Shown: positions 34,433 to 44,500 of the stretch, in pieces
Layout: every line of letters starts with the position of its first letter
How positions within the stretch are numbered: position 1 is the stretch's first letter
Assembly (NCBI GenBank): GCA_030540715.1
Contig: JAUNVQ010000001.1
Location: 34,492-98,491 of the forward strand
From: Actinomycetaceae bacterium
Lineage (GTDB): Bacteria > Actinomycetota > Actinomycetes > Actinomycetales > Actinomycetaceae
DNA: 64,000 bases
Direction: 5' to 3'
Notes under the pieces: generated by a model
Seen by the model: only the letters and a program-made list of their open reading frames with translations
Told to the model about the DNA's origin: nothing
Databases searched by the model: none
Translations under genes and position numbers: made by a program

Positions 34433-36541
34433 ATGACAAAAGATTTCCTCAGTGAGCTTGACGAAAAACAACGTCAGGCAGCTGAACATCTGATTGGTCC
34501 GCTGTGTGTGCGTGCCGGAGCTGGAACCGGAAAGACACGAACAATGACCTACCGCATCGCACATGGTGTTCATCAGGGTGTTTACCATCCCTATCAGGTG
34601 ATGGCTCTTACTTTTACAACAAAAGCTGCTGCCGAGCTTTCTTCACGCCTTCAGACTTTAGGAGTTCGTGGGGTTCGCGCACGAACTTTCCATTCAGCAG
34701 CGTTAGGCCAGCTGCGGCATTTTTGGTCCTATGCAATGGGGGGAACACCACCAGAAGTCATGCAGTATAAAGGCTCATTGGTAGCAGCGACTCTTCACAG
34801 GTTGGGTATTGCCACCGATAAAGCTACAATACGTGACCTCAGTCAAGAAATTGAGTGGAGCCGAGTGCGGCTTATCACTGCTCAGGACTATCCACAGCAA
34901 TGTGAACAGTTGCAAAGGACCATTCCAGCTGGTCTTTCACCGCAAACAATGTCAGAGGTTCTTCAGCTGTATCAACAAACAAAACGTGAACGCAATGTGA
35001 TGGACTTCGAAGATGTTTTAGCTATTACATTGGGCATGCTGATAGAGCATCACGATATTGCACGCAGAGTGCGTGACCAGTACAAGCATTTTGTTGTTGA
35101 TGAATATCAAGATGTTAGTCCCCTTCAACAAGAACTCTTGGAAGCATGGCTTGGCCCCGATAACCGCAACGTGTGTGTTGTTGGTGATGCTGCGCAAACC
35201 ATCTATAGTTTTACGGGGGCGACCTCGCGCTACCTTACAGACTTTACCCAGCGTTACCGCGGGGCACGCGTTGTGGAACTGACAACAGACTACCGTTCAA
35301 CCCCTCAAATTGTTGGTTTAGCCAATTCGTTGATCGCTGGAGCAAAACGTGGCGATGCAGAATTAAAAACAGCGGTAGAACTCACTTCTGCTTGCCCAGA
35401 TGGTCCAGATGTACATTTTGACTCTTACCGTGATGATAATGAAGAAGCTGTAAAGATAGCTGCCCATGTGAAGAAACTTCATGCACAACACAACATTGCT
35501 TATTCACAGATGGCTATACTCTATCGTACAAATGTGCAATCAGGACCTTTTGAACAAGCTTTAGCTGACCAGGCAATTGGTTGCGTAGTGCGCGGGGGTG
35601 AACGTTTTTTTCAACGACAAGAGATCCGTCAAGCTCTGACCCTAATTCGTGCAGCCGCTGGTTCCGTAAAAGCAGGGGCCACTCATTCTACACCACGCTA
35701 TGGGCTAGGCGAACAAGTGATAGATATTGTGTCGTCTTTGGGCTGGTCATCTGCAGCACCGCGCACACAAGGAGCCGTGAGAGAACGGTGGGATAGCCTA
35801 CAGGCACTTGTTGAGTTAGCGAAACAGCGTGAAGCAGATGGAATGACAATCGTAGATTTTATGAATGAGCTTCAGCATCGTCAAGAATCTCAAGCAGCTC
35901 CCGTAGTTGAAGGAGTCACGTTGTCCTCGCTTCACGCAGCGAAAGGACTGGAATGGGAGGTTGTGTTCTTGGCGGGATGCTCGCAGGGGCTTTTGCCAAT
36001 TAAACAGGCAGAGAGCCCTGCTAGCATTAATGAGGAACGCCGTCTAGCCTATGTCGGTGTGACACGCGCAATGCGTCATCTGTATATCTCTTATGCGAAA
36101 TCACGTCACGAAGGTGGTGCGCCACGGCGGCAGCTCTCAATGTTCTTTAACCGCCATGCTCCGTCCTCTTACCGTCAAAAAAGCAATGCTCGCTCAGGCA
36201 CATCGCCCTTATCGAATCGTCAGAAAACAAAAGATTTTTTGAGTAGTGCCGCACCGGATGTTATTGAGATTTTTGAGCGTCTTCGCCAGTGGCGCCTGGC
36301 TGTGTCACAAGAGCTAGGGCGCCCCGCATACACGATTGTTACCGATGTGAGTTTGCGTGACATTGCACAGGTTAAACCCAAAAATCTGAAACAACTAGGG
36401 ATGATTCGAGGTATTGGACAAGCAAAAATTCGTGATTTTGGACGTGATATTTTGGCTTTGGTTCGCAACGAAAACCTTGACACATGTATTTATCGCTCCA
36501 TTGAACAGGTGCGCAATCAAGAGGAACATGACGATGCATAA
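34433..36541 (+). CDS. uvrD2: UvrD/Rep-type DNA helicase UvrD2 with HRDC domain
   Basis: 702 residues from ATG 34433, eight bases after AGGAG; ATG 34427 and 34430 are also possible. Superfamily I motifs: Q motif (LSELDEKQRQAA), Walker A AGAGTGKT, VVDEYQDVSPLQ (motif II), GDAAQTIYSFTGA (III), TTDYRSTPQIV (IV), TLSSLHAAKGLEW (V) and AYVGVTRAMRHL (VI). The C-terminal HRDC domain (FERLRQWRLAVSQELGRPAY...) identifies UvrD2. The tetracysteine segment found between the helicase and HRDC in mycobacterial UvrD2 is replaced by a cysteine-free Ser/Lys linker (YRQKSNARSGTSPLSNRQKT). It unwinds DNA in repair or replication. Confidence 0.93.
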   Translation: MTKDFLSELDEKQRQAAEHLIGPLCVRAGAGTGKTRTMTYRIAHGVHQGVYHPYQVMALTFTTKAAAELSSRLQTLGVRGVRARTFHSAALGQLRHFWSYAMGGTPPEVMQYKGSLVAATLHRLGIATDKATIRDLSQEIEWSRVRLITAQDYPQQCEQLQRTIPAGLSPQTMSEVLQLYQQTKRERNVMDFEDVLAITLGMLIEHHDIARRVRDQYKHFVVDEYQDVSPLQQELLEAWLGPDNRNVCVVGDAAQTIYSFTGATSRYLTDFTQRYRGARVVELTTDYRSTPQIVGLANSLIAGAKRGDAELKTAVELTSACPDGPDVHFDSYRDDNEEAVKIAAHVKKLHAQHNIAYSQMAILYRTNVQSGPFEQALADQAIGCVVRGGERFFQRQEIRQALTLIRAAAGSVKAGATHSTPRYGLGEQVIDIVSSLGWSSAAPRTQGAVRERWDSLQALVELAKQREADGMTIVDFMNELQHRQESQAAPVVEGVTLSSLHAAKGLEWEVVFLAGCSQGLLPIKQAESPASINEERRLAYVGVTRAMRHLYISYAKSRHEGGAPRRQLSMFFNRHAPSSYRQKSNARSGTSPLSNRQKTKDFLSSAAPDVIEIFERLRQWRLAVSQELGRPAYTIVTDVSLRDIAQVKPKNLKQLGMIRGIGQAKIRDFGRDILALVRNENLDTCIYRSIEQVRNQEEHDDA

Positions 36542-36601
36542 GGTATCTTTAGTGGCGCACATGAATAATCTACAGTCAATAAAAGAGGGCGAAGCTACTG
36601 G

Positions 36602-37564
36602 TCAGTAGCGTTCATCTACCATCGTGCATCCGCAGTGCGGGTCAATATCCCAACTGGTGACAATGGGAAAGGGTGTATCGGCTCGTACACGCCATGAAGC
36701 ATTTTCTAGTGCCGATGAAAGACCAGCAACTGCACTTAATACTTCGCGGGCAGCCAATGCTGCTCCATAAGACCCAAGGATAGATTCCACACCACTATGG
36801 TGAGTAATATCGTGGTGGTCAACAGGGATACGGTGATGTTCCATATTCAATTCAACGCAGCGAAGACAGCACGTTGAACCAGGTTTGACAAGGGGGCCGA
36901 TTGTAATATCGGCTTCTGAAAGAATAATCGGCAGATGCATTCGGTTTTTTGACATGTTGTGTGCTGCCCACAACATGTCACTGCGATAAGGCCGTACAAG
37001 GATATCGCAATCAATCGTGTCAAGACGCCGATAAACATAACAATCAGGTGATTGTAGAAGTGAAGCTGCAGCTGATTCACGCAACACTCCAAGCATGGAT
37101 TCAGGGTATGGATGAATATCCCAGTGGGTAACCGGCTTGCTATCTTGAAGAATAATATGGGTCGCACCAGCGTTGACAAGTTGGCGGGCCAGTAAAAAAC
37201 CTACCCGGTCTAAGCCAGTGACACGAATATAGGCATTGATACGAGATTGAGTCATTTTTTGATCACCGCGTTGGCGAGCCCACCACACTTCATCACTATT
37301 TAACGTTGTTGGGGGATGGGAGGTTGTAAAAGGAAAACCAGAAAGTCTGTCAAGCAATGTCTGACATTGATGATGGCTTAGGCCACTTTGGATACGGAGC
37401 TGTTCATAGTCGCGCTGGTGAGTGACACGGGAAAGCAGCTGCACAAACTGTGCTTCTTCTGGCTGCAGATCGTGAAGAAAGAACTGTGAATGGGGTGCAG
37501 TACCAAATTGAACACTGCCATTGTGATGGTCAATAACGGGAAAGCCAGGATAAAAGTACAGCAT
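36602..37564 (-). CDS. ThiF/TOMM cyclodehydratase-like protein (Rv3196-like position)
   Basis: 320 residues from ATG 37564, behind GCGAAAGG; the 12 extra codons upstream lack a binding site. An N-terminal winged-helix-like region (LQLLSRVTHQRDYEQL...) is followed by a Rossmann-like E1/ThiF domain (INAYIRVTGLDRVGFLLARQLVNAGATHIILQD) and a cysteine pair (TCCLRCVELN), with HCGCT near the end as a probable second half of a zinc site. The family includes leader-binding proteins of RiPP azoline synthesis, but no precursor or YcaO is nearby. The gene occupies the Rv3196 slot after uvrD2, so a housekeeping role is likely. Confidence 0.7.
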   Translation of the reverse strand: MLYFYPGFPVIDHHNGSVQFGTAPHSQFFLHDLQPEEAQFVQLLSRVTHQRDYEQLRIQSGLSHHQCQTLLDRLSGFPFTTSHPPTTLNSDEVWWARQRGDQKMTQSRINAYIRVTGLDRVGFLLARQLVNAGATHIILQDSKPVTHWDIHPYPESMLGVLRESAAASLLQSPDCYVYRRLDTIDCDILVRPYRSDMLWAAHNMSKNRMHLPIILSEADITIGPLVKPGSTCCLRCVELNMEHHRIPVDHHDITHHSGVESILGSYGAALAAREVLSAVAGLSSALENASWRVRADTPFPIVTSWDIDPHCGCTMVDERY

Positions 37565-37835
37565 TGGAACCTTTCGCGGTGGTAACGGTAGGTTCACCAA
37601 TTGTCACCATCGAAAAATATGAAGCACAATACCTGTGGAGTCTCTGTGCCCCTGTGGACTCGCTGTTAGCGGTGTTTGCCGTGACGTACATCATTCAATA
37701 AAGCAACAAGAGTTTAGACATTTTTGGTACACAAAAATTGGTTGGAGGGCTAATCTACACTATGCGAATGCGCTGACAATCGGGATAACGGTAGAGGATA
37801 GGCGCTATGAAGGCAACACAGAGGCTATCCTAGAT

Positions 37836-39515
37836 TTAGTCGGTGGGGCTAGCTTTCGCATCACCTTCAGAATCCTGATCAGGCTCAAGGCCTTCAGCCC
37901 AGCCAAGCGTCCCCTTTAAGAGATTTTCTAGTTCGGCATCAACAGCGGCATCTTCTTGCGACTGTTTTGCACGATTTACTAAGAAGTTATGGGGATCTTC
38001 CAGCTCTTTAGGTGTGGGCATCACATCGGGATGGCTCCATAGTTTGTCACGTTCATCAATACCCTTTTCCCGAGTTAACAGCTGCCAAATCACGGCGGCA
38101 TCCCGGACACGTTTAGGCCGCATTTCAAGGCCAACAAGTGTTTTCAGAAGCTGCTCGGCAGGAGTACCGGAAAAGCGCCTCCGGCGTACCATCTCGCGTA
38201 GCTGCATAGCGTGAGGAAGATGTGAAATTGTAGCAGCAGTAGTAACTTCCTCAACCCACCCTTCAACAACAGCAAGGGTAGTCTGCAGTTTTAGCAGTGA
38301 AGACTCCTGATCGTGGCTGTGAGTCGTTGAAAAAATATCAATAGAAAAACCCTGTTCAATAGAATCAGGGTCCATACCTGATTGGCGTAAAGTCTCTTCC
38401 ATTGACATCATAGCCTCGTCCATAGCCTGCGGATCAATCGAAATATGTGACGCATAGTCAGTCACCGCAGTTAAAAGGTGGCTACGCAGCCACGGAACAG
38501 TGTTATACAGGCGCGAATAGGCGGCCTCGCGAACAGCAAGATATTGCAGTACCTCAGAATCAGGAATATCAAGTCCTTTGCCAAAATCCTTCACATTCAC
38601 AGCAACGAGTGCAGCCGTTGACGTATCGGTGAGCGGAAAACCAATATCGGTAGATCCGAAAGTATCTTGAGACAACATTCCCAGTGCCTGACCAATTTGC
38701 ATAGCAAAAATACCGCCAGACATTTTCTGTAAAAGCTCTTGAGGCTTCATTGGGCCAAAAAGCTGACCAAACTCAGGGATTGTTGCCGACGCTTGAGCAT
38801 CCGAAAGCCCCATACGCTCCAGCTGTTCACCAAGAGCTTCAGAAATGGCTCTTGTTGCATTTTTAGCCACAGGCTCACAGATTTCTTTCCAAGCGGGAAG
38901 CGTATTACGAAGCCACTGTTCACGGGTCCAGGCTTCACGTCCTCCAATATCTGGAGTTAAACCGCACACGGAATCAAGCCACAGGTCGGCCACGGACAGC
39001 GCATCACGAATAGCCGAGGCATCGCCAGCCGACACCGCTGGGTCATCCTCAGTGTGTTCACCCTGCTGAGCATGTTTATCAAGCAAAGCTGCCAGCGGAT
39101 TATCTGACTCAGGTGATATTTCTTCATCGTGTTGCCCACGCATTGTACGCGTCATCTGTGTGAACTCACGATGATGTAGGGCGACATTGAGAGCAATCTG
39201 CCAGTTCACAGGTCCGCTAGGTGTTCCCATCAGTGACTGGAATGAAGCCATCATTTGCCCCATTATTCCAGTGGGATCACTCGATATTTTGTGAAACTCC
39301 TGCGGCAACGCTGATGGATCAATACCCATTGCCGATAAATGTTTTAGCAACTCATCGGAATTTCCTCCAAACATCTGGAAAAAACCCATCGGATCGGAAC
39401 CGAACTGTTGAGAATCCTCTTGACGGTTATCACCATTATTATCTGGCTTTTTATCTGGGCCATCAGGCTGAGGAGTGTCAGCAGAAAAATCGTTGTTATG
39501 TGAATCGTTGCTCAT
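37836..39515 (-). CDS. DUF2342 / zinc-dependent metalloprotease family protein
   Basis: 559 residues. The family (Rv3195-like) is called a putative zinc-dependent hydrolase. Visible: N-terminal Asp/Asn/Gly-rich 60 residues, the PVNWQIALNVA segment, LWLDSVCGL, REAWTREQWLRNTLPAWKEI, MSGGIFAMQIGQALGMLSQD and the core YLAVREAAYSRLYNTVPWLR. In relatives this core usually reads REAAHxRLF; here His is Tyr. If that His is a metal ligand, this copy may be inactive. It is divergent from the PDZ/Lon gene, keeping the Mtb neighbourhood. Confidence 0.85.
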   Translation of the reverse strand: MSNDSHNNDFSADTPQPDGPDKKPDNNGDNRQEDSQQFGSDPMGFFQMFGGNSDELLKHLSAMGIDPSALPQEFHKISSDPTGIMGQMMASFQSLMGTPSGPVNWQIALNVALHHREFTQMTRTMRGQHDEEISPESDNPLAALLDKHAQQGEHTEDDPAVSAGDASAIRDALSVADLWLDSVCGLTPDIGGREAWTREQWLRNTLPAWKEICEPVAKNATRAISEALGEQLERMGLSDAQASATIPEFGQLFGPMKPQELLQKMSGGIFAMQIGQALGMLSQDTFGSTDIGFPLTDTSTAALVAVNVKDFGKGLDIPDSEVLQYLAVREAAYSRLYNTVPWLRSHLLTAVTDYASHISIDPQAMDEAMMSMEETLRQSGMDPDSIEQGFSIDIFSTTHSHDQESSLLKLQTTLAVVEGWVEEVTTAATISHLPHAMQLREMVRRRRFSGTPAEQLLKTLVGLEMRPKRVRDAAVIWQLLTREKGIDERDKLWSHPDVMPTPKELEDPHNFLVNRAKQSQEDAAVDAELENLLKGTLGWAEGLEPDQDSEGDAKASPTD

Positions 39516-39610
39516 AGTCTTAGCCTACGACAGATTCCTCTTTTTTCTTACCCACAGCGCCAAGTATTCGCAATAGGCTAAAGAAATTGTGGCGCTGAGG
39601 CTGCACAGTT

Positions 39611-39639
39611 TTTCGCAGTGTCACCAAAGATCGTATAAT
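39611..39639 (+). promoter_or_regulatory. Promoter of the PDZ/Lon protease gene
   Basis: TATAAT at 39634-39639 with TTTCGC at 39611-39616 (17-base spacer). Start of transcription near 39646, leader about 20 bases. Confidence 0.55.
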
Positions 39640-39666
39640 GTTACCTATTCAATGAAGGGAAGGTTC

Positions 39667-40806
39667 ATGACCAGCATTAACGGTATGGCAGTTATCTTCG
39701 AACCCAAGAATCCATCACAAAAGAAACGTCGGCGCACCACAGGCATCATCTTGATCGTGATCAGTGTTGTTGGCCTGTTTATCATGGGGTTTGCCGTACC
39801 GATGCCCTATGTGATTGAAACGCCAGGGCCCACCTTTGACGTGATCGGTTCTCAAGATGACGTGAAAGTTATTAACGTAAAAGGCGCGAAAACATATCCC
39901 ACCAAAGGGGAGCTTCGTATGGTGACAGTGTCACTGCGTGGCGGCCCTGGTATGCATGTTTCAGCCTTTGAAGTACTAGGAGCACTTTTTGATTCTTCAA
40001 CAGATATTATCCCTGTTGAAAATGTGTTTCCAAAAGATTTAACGCAAAAGGAACGCGAACAGCAAGCCCAGCAGGCAATGGTATCGTCCCAATCAAATGC
40101 TGAACTTGCTGCACTGTCCTACCTTGGGATTGACACACCAGCAAAAATGGTGGTTGCGGCAGTACCACAGGGATCACCTTCAGAAAATAAGATAAAAGAG
40201 GGCGATGTGATTACTCATTTATCGGATGGGAAAGATAGATCCATCGACATAAAAAATGCGCCCGACATTTTCTCTTTTATGGCGGGCACTCCCGTAAATA
40301 CCGAACTGGAGGTCACCTATACGCGTGATGGAAAAACACAGAACACCACGGTGACAACAGTGAAGAACCCTCGCCTTCGCGGTGGATCGCTTATGGGGAT
40401 TTACCTTGATCCTCACGTGACAATGCCCTACGACATTAGTATTGCGCTCAAAGATGTGGGTGGGCCATCAGCAGGAATGATGTTTGCCTTGGGGATTATT
40501 GACGAACTTACCCCCGGTGCATTAAACGGCGGCAAAGTGGTAGCTGGAACGGGTGCGATTTCAATTGATGGCCAGGTACAACCAATTTCTGGTGTACCGC
40601 AAAAAATGGCGGCAGCCAAGCGTGATGGTGCCCAATATTTTTTGGTTCCTGCAGATAATTGTAAAGACACCATTGGTGCTGTTCCCAAGGGGCTGAGAGT
40701 TGTTAAAACCGACACCCTTAAAGATGCCGTTGACTCAGTCGAAAAAATTGGAAAAGGTTCGCTTGACTCCTTGCCATCATGCCCCACACATGACAGGGCG
40801 GAGTGA
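39667..40806 (+). CDS. Membrane-anchored PDZ-Lon (S16) protease, YlbL-like
   Basis: 379 residues from ATG 39667, after AAGGGAAGG; upstream codons overlap the promoter. Short cytoplasmic start, one membrane helix (GIILIVISVVGLFIMGFAVP), the TPGPTFDVIG segment, a PDZ domain (GSPSENKIKEGDVITHLSDG) and a C-terminal Lon proteolytic domain. The Ser-Lys dyad is intact: GPSAGM (Ser268) and QKMAAAK (Lys313), 45 residues apart as in Lon. The protease acts outside the membrane. Relatives cleave secreted or membrane proteins; the substrate is unknown. It shares its intergenic region with the divergent DUF2342 gene. Confidence 0.93.
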   Translation: MTSINGMAVIFEPKNPSQKKRRRTTGIILIVISVVGLFIMGFAVPMPYVIETPGPTFDVIGSQDDVKVINVKGAKTYPTKGELRMVTVSLRGGPGMHVSAFEVLGALFDSSTDIIPVENVFPKDLTQKEREQQAQQAMVSSQSNAELAALSYLGIDTPAKMVVAAVPQGSPSENKIKEGDVITHLSDGKDRSIDIKNAPDIFSFMAGTPVNTELEVTYTRDGKTQNTTVTTVKNPRLRGGSLMGIYLDPHVTMPYDISIALKDVGGPSAGMMFALGIIDELTPGALNGGKVVAGTGAISIDGQVQPISGVPQKMAAAKRDGAQYFLVPADNCKDTIGAVPKGLRVVKTDTLKDAVDSVEKIGKGSLDSLPSCPTHDRAE

Positions 40807-40938
40807 CGGGCTTATTTATTGATGGCATGTCAAAGTAACGGGGTAGTGTTGTGCCCTCCTGTAAAAAAGTAGGCTTCCTTCCAAACTGACGTGCACTATC
40901 TTCGATACTAGTAATAGTTTGACTACGACAAGACCTGG

Positions 40939-41481
40939 TCAAGGGGTAAGAGTTCGCATCAGCAGTTCAGGTAGATCGTCAATAAGATCATCACCGGTAA
41001 TGATGGCGGCGTCTTTATCGTAAGAGCGAGAACGGATAACGCACCATTTTTCGCCAGAACGTAAAACGCCAGCAACTACTCGAATATCGTCACGTTGCGG
41101 ATGATTCATCAAAAAGTCATCACGTTTTTCGGGATCGTCGGGAGCCTGATCAGAGACTGAAGGTGGCACCACGATACGTTCAATTGACAGGGCAGCACCC
41201 ACAACATGCTCAGGAAAAACAATGAGGTTAATCAGTTCTTCTATTTCCATATCTTCATGAGAATCCTGAAGTACTGCGGTCATGGCCCCAGGGTTATCAA
41301 GCAGTGATTCACGTAATTGGCGGTCTTCACTAGGTGTGTCGTCGCTATCAGGTATAGATTCTAATAGCCACTGATTATTAACCAATGCAAAAAGAGCGGG
41401 AGCCTGGTCCCATCCTAGCTGTGCTAGTTCACGTTCAATATTTTCTAAACACAGATGAAATTCGGTGATTGAGTTATTCAT
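40939..41481 (-). CDS. PPA1309 family protein
   Basis: 180 residues from ATG 41481 (MNNSITEFHLCLENIEREL), behind AAGGG; the longer frame to 41610 overlaps the divergent gene's start. The family is conserved next to UPF0182 genes in Actinobacteria (Rv3192-type). Visible: LAQLGWDQAPALFALVNN, EELINLIVFPEHVVGAALSIERIVVPP and DDIRVVAGVLRSGEKWCVIR. No membrane segment. Function unknown. Confidence 0.75.
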   Translation of the reverse strand: MNNSITEFHLCLENIERELAQLGWDQAPALFALVNNQWLLESIPDSDDTPSEDRQLRESLLDNPGAMTAVLQDSHEDMEIEELINLIVFPEHVVGAALSIERIVVPPSVSDQAPDDPEKRDDFLMNHPQRDDIRVVAGVLRSGEKWCVIRSRSYDKDAAIITGDDLIDDLPELLMRTLTP

Positions 41482-41591
41482 AGCCCTTATTTTTCCACGC
41501 ATGGCGCAAAAAGCAACATTCAACTTTCTTCCCCCTTCAAAACATGTCACCATAGTAGAGACTGAAAACCTCGCAACAGCAAGGAAAGAAC

Positions 41592-44500
41592 GTGAGTAAT
41601 AAAAGCCCATTTGGCTCCTTTGATTTTGGAGATTTATTTAAAGGTATGAACGAGGGCGGCGCTGGTAATAGTGGCCAAGGTCGTCCGGGTTTCCCAGGGA
41701 TGTTTGGGGGAGGCGGATCGGATTCTAGCGGCCCAGTTACGTCCGGCCCTCAACCACAGCCCTTCCAAATCCGTAGACCAGGCCCATTAGGGATGACCAT
41801 TATTATTTTGGTTATCCTTTCATCTTTTGTTCTTGTTTCGGCAAAAGTGTGGACAGAAATACTCTGGTTTTATCAGATTGGTTACGCGCGCGTTCTGTTC
41901 ACGAAATGGATTGCTATTGCAGTACTTTTTCTTATTGGTTTTGTTGCAGTTGCATTGCTGATCATGATCAATATGCGAATTGCCTACAATAAGCGACCCC
42001 CTATTACCGATGTGCCACGTGCGGTTCAGATTTACCGCAATATAGCAAATGACCGTCGCAAACTTCTGGGTTTTGTCATTCCTCTGATTCTTGGTGGTTT
42101 TGCTGGGGTCAACCTGTCGGCACGTTGGCGTGATTTTCTCACCATGATTTATGGTGAGTCTTTTGGACGTACAGATGCGCAATTTGGTATTGACATTGGG
42201 TTCTTTGTATTCCGTCTTCCCATGATTGATACGATAGTCAACTATGTGATTGGCGGTATGTTCATTGCGACGCTGCTTGCCATGGTTGTGTACTACGTGT
42301 ACGGCGCTATCCGTATCAGTCCCAAACTTCACTTCACAAAAGCGGCACGTATTCACAGTGGTGTATTGTTTGCCATTTTGTGTGTGCTGGTGGGAGTCCA
42401 CTATTACCTGAAACGTTTTGTCCTGGTCTATCAGCAAGGAAGGCCAACTGATGGTGCAATGTACACCGATGTCAATGCGGTTTTGCCAGCACAAACAATT
42501 CTTGCTGTCATTGCTGGGCTGATAGCGCTGCTCTTTATTTATGCAGCATTTCGCGGCTCGTGGCATGTTCCTGTTGCAGGAATTGCAGTGATGATTGTGT
42601 CAGCCTTGGTCATGGGGTCTGCATATCCGATACTTATTCAACGATTCAAAGTAGACCCGAATGAACGTAACCTTGAGGCTACCTATATAGATCGCAATAT
42701 TAAGGCCACTTTTGATGCTTATGGTCTTGAGGGAATGGAATACCAAACATATAACGCGAAGACGGAAACCGAGTCAGGTCAGTTAAGAGATGACGCAGAT
42801 TCAACCTCTCAAATTCGTTTAATCGATCCAGAGATCATCTCGCCGACAGTGCGTCAGCTTCAGCAGTCGCGCCCCTACTATACTTTCCCGGAACAATTCG
42901 CTGTGGATCGTTACCAAATTGGCGAAGAAAAACGTGACACGGTGATTGCAGTGCGCGAGATTCGCCAAGATGGACTGTCAGCTTCACAGCGCAACTGGGT
43001 CAACGATCACACTGTGTATACCCACGGTTTCGGTGTAGTGGCAGCCTTTGGTAATAATGTCACTTCCGATGGTTTGCCAAAATACTGGGAGTCCTCGATT
43101 CCTTCAAAGGGAGAACTGGGCGAATATGAACCACGGGTGTATTTCTCGAAGAACTCACCTGAATACTCCATTGTTGGGGCACCCAAGGGAAGCGACCATC
43201 AAGAACTTGACTACCCAGATGATGAAGCCGATAACGGACAGGTCAATAACACGTTTACCGGTAACGGCGGACCATCTGTTGGCAACCTGTGGAATAAACT
43301 ATTATTCGCAATTCGATTCCAGTCACCAGATGTGCTGTTCTCGTCGCAGCTTAACTCTGAATCTCAGATTCTTTTTGACCGAGACCCACAGCTACGTGTA
43401 TCCAAGGTAGCACCCTATTTGACACTTGATAACCGTACATATCCAGCTGTTGTTGATATGGATGGTGACCCCAAAACACCGAAGCGCCTGGTGTGGGTTG
43501 TTGATGCCTATACAACATCAGCTAACTTCCCCTATGCGCAGCATCAAGACATCTCACAGGTTACCGCTGATTCTAGAACGCCCCAATCAGAACAGTTCTT
43601 ACCGCAGCGCACCGTGAATTATATGCGTAACTCGGTGAAAGCTATTGTTGATGCTTATGACGGTTCAGTAAAACTGTATCAGTGGGATAAAGAAGATCCC
43701 GTGTTAAAAACGTGGATGGCAATCTACCCTGACCAAGTACAGCCTTTAGAAGAAATCTCCGGAGATTTGATGGCGCATCTTCGCTATCCAGAAGATCTGT
43801 TCAAGGTTCAACGTGAACTGTTAACAAATTATCACGTTACAGAAGCCCGTCAGTTCTACACTGGTGGCGATCAGTGGAAGCTTTCCGAAGATCCAGCAGC
43901 GAAAGGACAGGCAGGTGAAGGTGCGAAACTTCAGCCACCCTACTATCTGACCATGAAGATGCCATCACAAGACTCGGCAGAATTTTCTTTAACATCAGTA
44001 TTTATCCCTGGTGGTGATGCAAAGCGTGCTGCTATGGCAGGATTTATGGCTGTTGATTCTGAAACAGGAAATGAGAAAGGAAAGGTTCGTGATGGCTACG
44101 GAAAGATCCGAGTGATTGCTTTGCCTTCATCAACCACGGTGCCCGGCCCAGGTCAGGTACAGAACAACTTTAACTCAAATAGGCAAGTTAACCGAGAATT
44201 GAACTTGCAGGATCAGCAGGGATCTTCCGTGTTACGTGGTAACCTGTTGACGCTTCCAGTTGGTGGTGGTCTGCTATATGTACAGCCCGTATATATTCAA
44301 TCTACTGGTACAACGTCCTATCCGCAATTGCGTTCTGTGCTGGTTGCCTTTGGTGACGATGTTGGCTTTGCCCCTACACTAGAAGAAGCACTTGATCAGG
44401 TGTTCCATGGTGACGCGGAGGCAACTACAGCAGACACGAAAGAAAAAGCGAAGGGACGTTCATCTGCGCCTGCTGGCGGTGAAGATGAAGGTAAAGAGCC

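Noticed and set aside
36602-37564. RiPP (thiazole/oxazole peptide) cluster around the ThiF-like gene
   Set aside because: No YcaO, dehydrogenase or precursor peptide nearby; the gene sits in the conserved Rv3196 position.
41820-42566. 248-codon minus-strand open frame
   Set aside because: Lies antisense to the conserved membrane part of the UPF0182 gene, with no recognisable product.
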